A stretch of DNA of 64,000 bases from Geosiphon pyriformis (Eukaryota > Glomeromycota > Glomeromycetes > Archaeosporales > Geosiphonaceae), in the NCBI GenBank assembly GCA_016748015.1, contig JAAOMT010000659.1, positions 820,467 to 884,466 of the forward strand, read 5' to 3'. A program made the translations under genes and the position numbers. The notes beneath the pieces were generated by a model that worked only from the letters and a program-made list of their open reading frames with translations, did no database searches and had not been told where the DNA came from. Of this stretch, positions 25,506-35,275 are shown piece after piece (the stretch's first letter is position 1; each line of letters opens with the position of its first letter).

Positions 25506-26354
25506 TGTTATGAGTGATTATTTGGGGTCTCAAATCAAATAACAAATCTGTAACTTGGTGCTAAAAGTTATTTATGTTGATGTTATTAATCTGAAGGTTT
25601 TGTATCTAAAGGTTTCAGTTTGAGTTCTTTGTATAATAGACAGAGATTCAATAGTTGTTTTATTCATAGCTTTCCAGAATCACAATTCTGTCAATTTTTC
25701 TCTCAGCGTGATGACTGGCAATTTTTTGGTAAGTATTTCATATTTTCTGTACATGTTCTACCCTTTTGCAGGAGTCTTTTACTAGGCAATCTTTGACGTC
25801 AGTAATCTAACACTTTGTTCCACCAATTAATGCACAACAATAAAATAAAAAAATAAAAAATAAAGAAAAGAAATAAAAGAAAATAATGAATAAACCAAAG
25901 TGGTTTTGCAAGTTAGTATCCCGTCAATAGCCATGATCAAGAGTTATTGTTCTAGTGTGTTTTAAGTATTGATTACTATCAACATGGAGTGTTAATAATG
26001 GAATTAGGTTTAAGATACCAAATAGTTATATTGTGTTTGGAAGGTTGTTTAGATGAAATCTAAACTGAGAGGTCTGTCTTTTTAGCTTCTACTACTACTG
26101 CTATATATACATAATTGAGATTCCTCAATTCCTCAATTTTTCACAACAGAAATTTTGGAATTCCTGGAATCCTGCAATTCTGTTAAGAAAAATCCTGGAA
26201 TTCTGGAATCCTGCAATTCCTCATGTGAGAATCCTACAATTTCTGGAATCCTGCAATTCCTGTGAGAAAAATCCTGGAATTCCACATTTACTATGTCTAC
26301 TTCTGATTGGCTAATAACTATGCTAATATATTTTCTATATTTCTATGAGTAACA
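25506..26354 (-). repeat. 3' LTR of B1
   Basis: 849 bp, TGTTATGAG... to ...GAGTAACA. It contains a TGACGTCA palindrome (25,794-25,801), a TATATATA box (26,102-26,109, preceded on the minus strand by TATG) and a run of GGAATTCC-type short repeats (26,128-26,290). The same modules recur in the other family B LTRs. Confidence 0.88.
26128..26290. repeat. Short tandem GGAATTCC / GGAATCCTGCAATTCC array in LTR
   Basis: Three to four degenerate units of roughly 35-45 bp, each built from TGGAATTC, TGGAATCCTGCAATTC and GAGAA(A)ATCC. The block recurs at about 38,930-39,075, 45,035-45,140, 49,075-49,170, 49,675-49,825 and 58,955-59,090, varying in unit number. It lies just upstream of the LTR 5' edge in the direction of transcription. 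Confidence 0.75.
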
Positions 26355-26369
26355 TTATTCTCTCCTTTT
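26355..26369 (-). other. Polypurine tract of B1
   Basis: Minus strand AAAAGGAGAGAATAA directly abuts the 3' LTR. This is the expected primer for plus-strand DNA synthesis. Confidence 0.75.
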
Positions 26370-27017
26370 AATATTGAGCTCCGTCAAAATCTAGCTCTTT
26401 TAATTCTCCTTTTTGAATTATTTCTTGGACTTCTTTTTCCAGAATTATTTGTGTTATTTGTATCTGTAATTCTTTGAATTGGGCATTGGTGATTTTTCCC
26501 AATTGATTGCTGGTAACTGTATCCATTGCTTTGTCCAGTAGGATTTCTGGTCAATCTTGAAATGCTGTGTGTATTTGGTATATGGCTTGGGTCTGTGTGG
26601 ATAAGTTGTTCTTTCTCACAAAATGTTCTAATTGTTGTAGTATTCTTGTGTCAAATAATCGCTTTGTTTTATTTATATATAGATTCTGGATATTCACGTG
26701 TTGTTCCAAGTAAAAATAACAATAGTTTCTTGGAAATTGTTGTATTCACCAATTCCAAGTTTTTTTAGTCAACTCTTGGTATAGTGACTCTTTTGTTGAC
26801 TCTTTTATTGCTAATTTTACTTTCGCCATGATTTTGTCAATGGTATTTTCTGTGTTCTATGTGGTAATGTCTTTCTAGTGTCTTGATATTGGATGGTTTG
26901 TTAATTAATTGTAATTTCTATCTTTTGGTGTTGAATCAATTGAAAGAGTTGTTGTGCTAGTGAGTAGATGTTGTCTGTAATTTCCATTTTTCTGATATTT
27001 CTTGTCACGTTAGCCAT
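26368..27017 (-). pseudogene. B1 ORF3, conserved protein downstream of integrase, broken
   Basis: Homologue of the 219-codon ORF3 of B2 and B3. It starts MANVTRNIRKMEITDNIYSL and ends in a DFDRAQY-like tail; the span is 650 bp, not a multiple of three, so indels are present as well as several stops. The Arg codon that is CGA in B3 (50,120-50,122) is CAA here (26,575-26,577). Function unknown; no zinc site, membrane span or signal peptide visible. Confidence 0.6.
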
Positions 27018-27045
27018 GTCTTTATATACTTTTTTGTTGATTAAT

Positions 27046-27859
27046 TTATGTGTTGTTGTTGATGATAATGATTGGTTCCAGATCTTGTGAAATTTCTTCT
27101 GGTTGGACTAGCATCTTCTGTACTCCTAATTGTGGAATATTACTGGTGGATAGTGGTGTGATGTTGTAGTATGGTTTCAGTCAATCTCCATGTGCTGTTT
27201 TGGTTAAAATTTTGTTATCTAGTCTTAATTTGTAAGCTCTATTCCCTAGAATTTTTTCTATGTGAAATGGTTTATCCCATTTGGAGTCGAATTTTCCACT
27301 CTATTGTTTTTCCGCTTTGGTATGATGTAAGAGTACTTTGTCTCCAATCTTAAATTCAACTGGTTTGTTTGGTAGTTGATTATTATGTCTTTTTTTCTGT
27401 TTTTCTTGTAACTTTTGTATGTTATCAGCTGCTCTTTTTCATTTGTTTTCCAATGTTTCTATTAAATCATATGTTTTTCTTAACAATGTCTTTTGAAAAT
27501 TCTCTTCTGTTATTGATTCAGTTGAATATGTGTTAACCTCTATCTCAACTGGTAATGTTGCTGTTTTACCGTATATCAATTTAAATAGTGTTGCTTGTGT
27601 GGTGTCTTGTTTCATTGTCCAATAAGCAAATAATACTGATGGTATAAACAAATCTCATTCATCTTTGTTTTTTTGGCTAAGTTTGGTGATTGCTTCACAC
27701 AATTTTCTATTAAATCTTTCAACTAAACTGTTTATTTGTGGATGATATAGTAATAATAATGGTCTTTTAATTCCGAATCTTTGGCTCAATTCTGCTAGTG
27801 TTCTGTTCACAAAGTGAGTTTTCTGGTCTGATAATAATTCTTTTGGACATCCATGTTGA
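27046..27859 (-). pseudogene. B1 integrase, C-terminal half
   Basis: Continues the integrase interrupted at 59,170. Visible: PKELLSDQKTHFVNRTLAEL (second catalytic Asp), SLVERFNRKLCEA (catalytic Glu), WTMKQDTTQATLFKLIYG, and the GPY/F-like end VEFKIGDKVLLHHTKAEKQ and ILGNRAYKLRL. Internal stops at about 27,440 and 27,655. It stops at 27,046, about 30 bp before ORF3. Confidence 0.8.
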
Positions 27860-28063
27860 TGTTACAAGTGATTATTTGGGGTGTTGAATCAAATAACAAA
27901 CCTGTAACTTGATGCTAAAAGTTATTTGTGTTGATGTTATTAATCTGAAGATTTTGTATCTGAAGGTTTCGGTTTGAGTTCTTTGTGTAATGGACAGAAA
28001 TTCAATAGTTGTTTTATCTGTAGCTTCTCAGAATTGCAATTCTGTCAATTCTTCTCTCAGCGT
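27860..28063 (-). repeat. 3' LTR of B3, left fragment
   Basis: 204 bp, cut by B2. It ends in the duplicated GCGT (28,060-28,063); the LTR resumes at 49,248. The join restores the order found in the intact 58,317-59,166 LTR. Confidence 0.88.
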
Positions 28064-28355
28064 TGTTACAGGTAACAATTTCTGGTGTTGAATTAAACAT
28101 AAACCCATAATTTGGTGCTCAAAGCTATTCTCATTGTCAATGATCTGAAGGTTTTGTATCTGAAGGGTTTGGTTGAGTTCTTTGTATAATGGACAGAGAT
28201 TCAATGGTAATAGTTTCCTCCGTAGCTCCCCGAAACCACAGTTTCATCAATTTCTTTCTCAGCTTAATGGCTGGTATTCTTCCTGGTAAGCTATCTTTAA
28301 TCGAGTATTTTACCCTTATTTCTGGGTCTTTTACCAGTCACGTTTATCTTAACGT
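28064..28355 (-). repeat. 3' LTR of B2, left fragment
   Basis: Part of a roughly 860-bp LTR, interrupted by A in a TGACGTCA-type site; the ACGT at 28,352-28,355 is duplicated (as ATGT) at 38,575-38,578. The LTR continues to 39,146. Confidence 0.88.
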
Positions 28356-28397
28356 TATTACCCGAGTAAAAAAACCAATCCAAAGTTATGAAGAGAC

Positions 28398-28600
28398 ATG
28401 ACCAAAACGTGACATAACACAGAATAATGTGCAATAACATTGGATAATGCATTATAACGTAGAATAATGTGTTATAATGCAGGATAACACAGAATAGTGT
28501 GCAATAATGTAGGATAACGTGTTATAATGCAGAATAACACAGAATAACATGTAATAATGTCAGATAACGTGTTATAATATAGGATAACTAGTGATAACAT
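28398..28600. repeat. Degenerate ATAAC/ATAATG short repeats in A LTR
   Basis: About 200 bp of imperfect units such as GATAACACAGAATAATGTG and GATAACGTGTTATAATGCA, repeated about ten times. The same block is at about 37,540-37,720 in the 3' LTR. It lies upstream of the TATA box and may act as an enhancer; that is inference. Confidence 0.75.
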
Positions 28601-28687
28601 AGAAAAACAAAGCAATAACAGAAACAACAAAGCAATAGCTAGCGATAGTGAGACAATTGAAAGCAATCCTGTAAAACCAAAAGAATG

Positions 28688-28695
28688 TATAAAAG
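28688..28695 (+). promoter_or_regulatory. TATA box of the A LTR
   Basis: TATAAAAG, followed by a CAGA microsatellite. The same box is at 37,819-37,826 in the 3' LTR. Transcription would then start around 28,715-28,730. Confidence 0.6.
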
Positions 28696-29443
28696 CAAGT
28701 AGTTATAGAAGTGAGAAAAGACAGACAGACAGACAGATACGAACCTCTAGACCAAAATTAAAAATATCCATACTCTTTCATCCTTTATTATCTTCCCTAT
28801 TTTATCTCCTGAAATAAACCAATTATTAAAAGAAATCAGAATCATGAATTCATGTTCTCGAACTTTGTAGAATTTACATGAATTAACTCTTGTCTCGTAT
28901 CTCTGTTCTAGAACAGATGCTTTTAGCATAACTGCTTCGAACCTATTAATGATTTGGACCAATCGCTCTTGATCACGGCAATTGATGATACTAATTTATT
29001 TTTTCTCTCTTTTCTTTTTTTTCTTTTTATTTTTTTTTCTTTTTCTGTCTTATTTTTGTGGAGTGGCAACATAGTAAAATTGACTGTCTGGGAATAGACT
29101 TTGTGATAGCCTGGTAAAAGAGGGAAGCTCCCCTTAAATTTTGGATATTAACATTATCTTGTTAGCTTATTAGAAGAGTGAAAAGACAATGCCAGACCCT
29201 AACGACTGTGCTTGTTAGCTCGGAGAAGAAAGCTCACATTTATGAAAAATGTTGCAATTGACAAAAAACAAACTCTGTGCCTTATAACTAAAGAACTCAA
29301 CGGGTAAAATTTACATCCAGGAATAGACCTTCAAAGACTGATAATCAAGACTAAGCCAACAAAATTACATGGAAGACGCCTCATCAATAATTAAGAGCAC
29401 CAAACATTACCATTTCCCATACCCACCAAGTTTACCCATAACA

Positions 29444-29490
29444 TTTGGTGCTCTCTGTGAGATAATAAATCCACAGAGACAGAGCACCCC
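29444..29490 (+). other. Primer-binding site of A within a hairpin
   Basis: TTTGGTGCTCTCTGTGAG directly follows the LTR; TGG is the usual first triplet of a tRNA-type site. GGTGCTCT and CTGTG pair with CACAG and AGAGCACC just downstream (to 29,488), giving a two-part stem. TTTGGTGCTCT also pairs over 11 bp with 29,394-29,404 in the LTR. I could not name the matching tRNA. Confidence 0.6.
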
Positions 29491-29505
29491 CAAAAATACA
29501 TAAAA

Positions 29506-31909
29506 GTGGCGACTATTGGAACAATAAAAAAGGACCACTTCTCATACAGAAAAGCACTATTTCAATACTTTCAAAAAGACTTAAGAATACCAGCAGGAAC
29601 TGCTTATGCAGAAAGTGATTTTTGTAACTATATCAACACAAAAATTGACTGCTTGTTAGGCCATACAACTGATACAGGAAGACTTGGAGAACAAATCCAT
29701 CAAAGCTTACTAGGGTACTCAACAGCCACAACTACCCGAGCAATCACTGAAATTCTGTGCATAATCAATATAGACATTAAATATTACGTGGCACAACAAT
29801 TCTCTCAAGTACAACAACCAGTGAAATCTGATCCTGAGGAATACAAAAACAAATCCAACAACCCCATAACTGCTCAAGCCAAGTCCATGGTCAACAAGAA
29901 ACCAAGGGTTCTCTCTCCAACAACTCCATCATATCATCAGACACCCCAAAGTAGAATTGTATTCAACCCACCCCCAGAAACCCAGTCAGAAACACCACAA
30001 ACTCCTGAAAATCCACACTCTTAGAATCAACACAGTTGAACCAAATCACTAGGAGAATACGGATTGTTGTTTGGAAATCTTACTTCAGCAGCCGGTCAAA
30101 CAGAAAGAAACCCATCAACTTGGGAACAGCCACCAGCACAAAACCTAGCAGAATCAGCATCTCCCCTGATGAAAGAAACAGCTATCTTACAACCTATTGG
30201 TTAAAGCAACAAAGGAAAGCAACCAGCATTAGCACCCAGAAAATACTCGAATACACAGATACCAATCCCTTTAAACATAACCAGTAACACCCTACCCATT
30301 AATCAGATCATGGCTTATTGGGATATTGCTAAATTGGAAAAATTCTCTAGTGAAGAAGATAATGCATATTTTTGGATCATGGATGCTGAGAAAGCAATTA
30401 CCACTAACAGTTAGAACAATGACCACACAATTCAGGCACTGCTGTTTTTTCTGACCAGAACTGTCAATTCGTGGTACCAGAGCCTGACAGAGAAGTCTAC
30501 CTCCTTTACTGAATTTAAACTCGCATTTCTGCAATACTTCTGTGACCCCAATACGTTAATCCGATTGCAGAATCAATTCAGCATAATTAAACAAAAAGAT
30601 CATGAATCAGTAACTACTTATCTTAGACAATTCAATCAAATTCTGCATTAAATATTAGCTATTGAAAGGAACTACTACACCACAGCGCAAGTTCTTAATC
30701 AATTCATTAAAAGACTGTGGAGTAGTATTCTAAGATCCATAAGACCCCGCTATTTGACCAGTTTACAAGACGCCATTATTCTTGCTCGTGATTTTGAGTC
30801 TGCAGAACAAGAAGTGAACCATACCCAAGTCATTAATTTAGCCATTAATGGAACCTCTAACATCAATGCAAAAATAACCCAATTGAGTGAGAAACTAACT
30901 CAGAAAATTGAGGGATTCTTAGCCGAAACTACAGGAACTTACCAACCACCCCAACGGAGAGAAAATAACAACAACAGCAGATACTCACAGCAACAGAACT
31001 GTCAGCAATAGCAACAATCTTGGAGATCTGATCTCCACAACTGTTACTACTGTCAGAAACCTGGACATATCGCCTGTAACTGCAAAAGAAAAATCATAAA
31101 CCAAAATCAAGGAAACTCATATCAGCAAAACATGGTATCCCAATATTCCATACCTCAGAATCAACCGCCCTTATATGCACAACAAGTTCTGTACACTCAA
31201 CCACCACCCCAGAATTATTATCAACTACCACCAATGACACAAGCAATCCCTTACTATCAAACTTCCCCTTACAGCCCATCCAGACTTCGGGCTATAGACT
31301 ATAATCAGAGATGGAGGAATCCCAACAACAATCAGGTGCAAACCAACAGTGAACTGTCTCGACCAATCCCTCGTGGTCCTGTCCAATCTCGACCAACACC
31401 AACTGAATACCCAAATCAAGCTTCCTATCTCGGTCTTATGGAAGACCAGGATTTTGATAAATCTACATCTGTGGAAGGGAAGAATATAGAATGAATCTCC
31501 CAACCTTCTAAGCAAACAAAAAGCAATATCTCACCAGCCACTATTACCAAAGACACTACTCTAGCCGCCATATTTCCTTTTAACATTGATAATTTAAACA
31601 CCCATAGCCTTTTTAGTGGAACAGCCATCAATCAGGATAAACCAATAATGGTCCTATACACTGATGTCAGAGTCGGAGGAATAGACATTAAATTAATCCT
31701 GAATAGTAGATCAGCTGATAGCATAATCACGAAGCAGTTCATGGACCAACTAGGTCACCGAGTAGACCATGCTGCTACCACCCGGATCATTACAGCGGAT
31801 GGGAACACAAAAACCCCAATAGGAGAAATTGACAACTTCCTCTTCGAGATTAATGGAATCTAAATCCCTACCAAAGTACTCGTCATGGAAACTACTCAAT
31901 ATCAAGCTC
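29506..31909 (+). pseudogene. Element A gag and aspartic protease, broken by stops
   Basis: Single frame with nonsense codons only. The predicted start is GTG (29,506), not ATG. Gag core: MAYWDIAKLEKF, FLTRTVNSWYQSL, TYLRQFNQIL, VLNQFIKRLW and LQDAIILARDFESAEQE (about 30,310-30,830). Zinc knuckle CYYCQKPGHIACNC near 31,041-31,082. A Gln/Pro/Tyr-rich linker follows. Protease about 31,640-31,870: IKLILNSRSADSIITKQF, where the DSG catalytic triplet is now NSR, then IITADGNTKTPIGEI. Stops at about 30,022, 30,412, 30,648, 31,009, 31,492 and 31,861. Confidence 0.82.
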
Positions 31910-33036
31910 TAGTAGAAAACAACTGGTTGTCAAAAGCCAATGCTACTCTCGACTGGAACACCCAAGAACTTCAACTCATGTTCAATGGACAGCATACCTG
32001 AGTCCCAGCTATGTGTGGACACTTTAAAACCCAATGTACCAAGGAACCCCTTATTGAATTCGAAGACACATCAATGTCACCAACCATCGAGACCTATCAG
32101 GTTTCATGGGTGGATGATTATCAAACTGAACTACTCTCACCACCAACCTGGAAAGAAAAAAGAAAAGGCAGAGCCAAAAAAGAACCCCAATTGTCATCAC
32201 TAGGATACGTAACCTCAGACCAAAGAAACTTATTTTACCAACCTCCAAAACTAATATGTGTTGATTGTGGAAAAAAACTATCCACTATGGGTGCATGTAT
32301 TGAGGACAACAAAGAATGACCCACCACCACCAAATACTATTGCAGGCCTTGTTTACTGAAAAGATTTGGATGACCAAAATGACAAGGCAAGTGAGACCAC
32401 ATGCCATGCCTCGCATGTGGCAAAATTCTGCCAGATAAAAGACTTTGAAATGATGTGCCTGGCAGAGAAAGAACATGTGATGAGGCTTGTCAATACACCA
32501 TATTAATCAATGATTGGATACAAAAGAGAACTCCTATCGAGGATGCTTGGAAATGAGCACTCAACAGACTGGATAGTTATCCACACAATGACCATGAAAT
32601 CTGGAGAATGGCAAGCACCAAGGCTGAAGGCACCACACCCGAAGAAATACGAGAAATCAAGGACAACTCTTGGACGCCCGAATATACTGGACCCAACTAC
32701 CCCGAAGATGATTTCTTCACAGATGACCCAGACGCATTTCAGAACCAATATCAAGAATTGGCCCCAACTTGTAAAAAACAGGAGTAAAGGTTGGCCAATT
32801 TGAATACCAAACTGTGCAATCACTATTTGATCCCCTGTCACTTCCAGTACTGCAATGAATGTGATCTCATGTTCAATTTGTCTCCAAGAATACTGTTTCC
32901 AATCACCAAACTACCTGAGCCCGAAGAAGAGATATTGATCACTGAGGACATGTCATTCCAAGATCCAACTGAGAATACCAAAACAGAACAGTATCTCACG
33001 TATCCCGACCTATCTAAAGAACTAGAGCTAAAATAG
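31910..33036 (+). pseudogene. Element A Cys-rich module between protease and dUTPase
   Basis: Begins with the protease tail (MCGHFKTQCT) and a variable linker, then CVDCGKKLSTMGAC (32,259-32,300), YYCRPC, MPCLACGK and TCDEACQ, followed by LCNHYLIPCHFQYCNECD (32,812-32,865). The first group gives four CxxC or CxxxC pairs plus one Cys, the second a C-x7-C-x4-C-x2-C run, consistent with zinc ribbons. No known family recognised. Ends in a Glu/Asp-rich stretch. Several Trp and Arg codons are now stops. Confidence 0.6.
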
Positions 33037-33828
33037 TACAGTGACAACGAGGAAAAAATCTGCCCCGAAAGAGTGCATGAAACCAATGCCAGTTTCGACC
33101 TACGATACTCTGAACAATCACTCATTATTATAGCTCCACATGCTTTCGTAAAAATAGATCTTAAGATAGCATTAGAAATTCTTGTTAGTACAATGATACA
33201 AGTTGTCTCTCAATCTAGTCTAGCCAAGAAAAGAATTGACATAAAAAGAGGAATCATCAATGCCGGTTACACAGGAAACATCATCGTAATGCTACAGAAC
33301 AATTCGGACAGACTCTACAAAATAGAATCACAAGAAAAGATTGCCCAAGCTATCTTCCTATCCCTAGTTAAAATACCCCAATTAACCCCAGTAACAACCC
33401 AAGAAGAGTTAGGCCTCACTGTCCAAAGAATCAATGGGTTTAGATCAAGTGGAAGAGAAAACGTACCCATTAATTTCACAGAGGAAGACAGTGACCAGGT
33501 AGAATTTATCAACACCAACACTGTCATCTCCATTCCCCCATATTGACAATACATCCTCAAGGTGAATTAAAAGATCCAAGATCAAGCCCTATTATTTAAA
33601 GCCAGTCTCGAAATCTGTTCTCTAGCCAATGTTGCTAATCTATACCTACCGGCCAAAGCCCATAAACACTTCAAAATCTCCATCCACAACTCGACAGAAG
33701 ATGTCATTGAAATCCCTGAAGGGACCCTCATTGGTTCTATATTTGCAGATATTCAGAATCCTGAAAAACCCCAATTCATTCCAGATTTTGCACAATTATT
33801 CTTATTCTGTGATATTACCTCACAAGTA
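33037..33828 (+). pseudogene. Element A dUTPase domain, degraded
   Basis: Trimeric dUTPase motifs in order: 1 ETNASFDLRY, 2 QSSLAKKR, 3 RGIINAGYTGNI, 4 ESQEKIAQAIF and 5 QRINGFRSSGR (about 33,073-33,450). The motif 3 catalytic Asp is Asn. A conserved segment after it (PAKAHKHFKISIHNSTED, EIPEGTLIG) is found in all copies. The enzyme hydrolyses dUTP and so limits uracil in new cDNA. Confidence 0.78.
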
Positions 33829-35275
33829 TAGAATTTGCCAAAAGAAAGTTACTTGTTCACACCAGAAGAGATCAATAAATTGAATTTAGGAAATTTAAGT
33901 ATCCTACAACAAATGCAACTCAAAGTCTTTCTAAATCAGTATGCCAATGTCTTTGCTAGCAAAAATGAGTTCGGATGCACCGACATTGTGAAGCATCAGA
34001 TTGATACAGAAGACGCTCAACCAATTAAGCAATGAGCTTATCGTGTACTCCCATCTGGCAATAACCTAATTAAGCAAGAAGTGCAACGGATGCTTAATAA
34101 CGATCTAATCAAAGAATTTTTAAACTCTTGGTCCTTGTCAGTAGTTTTGGTTACCAAGAAAAATGGAAAAGTGCAATTCTGCGTAGATTATCAAAAACTA
34201 AATAGTGTCATGTGAGGAGATAGTTATTCCACTCCCCTCATCCAGGAAATTCTGGACAATCTAGGGAAAAAGAAATGGTTTTCATTATTAGATTTAGCAA
34301 GTGGTTACTGGCAAGTTGAAATGGACTCCAAAGACAAAAGAAAAACAGCATTTACCACTCGAGACGGAAACTTCGAGTTTAACGTAATGTCTTTTGGACT
34401 TTGTAATACTCCTGCCATGTTTCAATGCCTGATGGATGTAGTATACAAAAAAATCCTTTGGAAATCAGTAGTAGTCTACCTAGACAACACAAATGTGTTC
34501 TCCAAAACATTCAAAGACCATCTGCTCCATCTGCAACAAGTCTTCAAACACTTTCATAGTGCCAGATTGAAACTCAATCCTGAGAAGTGCTTCTTTGGAA
34601 AAACTGAGTTAAAATTCCTAGGACATGTAATTGGCAAGGATGGAGTTAAACCCAATTCAGATAAAGTACAAAAAGTCAAGGATTTTCCAGCCCCAATCAA
34701 CCTCAGAGAATTACGAGGATTTCTAGAATTGGCAGGATATTATCATCGATTTGTTAAAGGTTTCTTGAACATCACAAAACCACTCCATCAATTGTTGTCC
34801 AAATACATACCGTACTTGTAGAAGGAAGATCAACAGAAAGTATTCGACTATCTCAAGCAGCAATTGATCACATCCCCAATCCTGATTTACTCAGATTTCA
34901 TTAAACGGTTCATTGTTGCTACGGACACTTCAAAAAATGCTCTAGAAGCAGTCTTATTACAGATAGGACTGGACAATAGAGAACACCTAGTTGTCTATGC
35001 TAGTCGCAGCACTAGCCCAGCAGAAAAGAATTACAGCACAACAGATCTGAAATGTCTCACCATTTATTGGGCCGTACAGACTTGGAAACATTACCTCAGT
35101 TAACCATTTAACTTATATACCAACCACAAAGAACTTATTTGGTTACTCAACAATCCACAACTAGAAGAAAAATATGCAAGATGAAGTACTTATCTGCAAC
35201 AATTCCCACTCAAAGTTCATTACAAGGAAGGATCCAAGAACACCAATGTCGACAGTTTGTCGAGGATGCCACAAA
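33829..35275 (+). pseudogene. Element A reverse transcriptase and RNase H
   Basis: RT: WSLSVVLVTKKNGKVQFCVD, FSLLDLASGYWQVEM, KTAFTTRDGNFEFNVMSFGL and VVYLDNTNVFSKTF, in which the YxDD box is YLDN (34,477-34,488), then KFLGHVIGKDGVKPN and ELAGYYHRFVKGF. RNase H: FIVATDTSKNALEAVLLQ and SPAEKNYSTTDLKCLTIYWA (canonical TDAS and E positions altered). In-frame stops at about 34,033, 34,214, 34,819, 35,101 and 35,192. Confidence 0.85.

Larger units (their letters stand above)
28356..29443 (+). repeat. 5' LTR of element A
   Basis: 1,088 bp, identical in length to the 3' LTR. It begins TATTACCC (TG changed to TA; the 3' copy has TGTTATCC) and ends ATAACA. Contents in order: an ATAAC-type repeat block, TATAAAAG (28,688-28,695), a CAGACAGACAGACAGA run and a GAGCACCAAA motif (29,395-29,404) complementary to the primer-binding site. 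Confidence 0.92.

Noticed and set aside
28398-28600. Regular short repeats resembling a CRISPR array
   Set aside because: Units are degenerate, without unique spacers, and sit in an LTR; the genome is eukaryotic.
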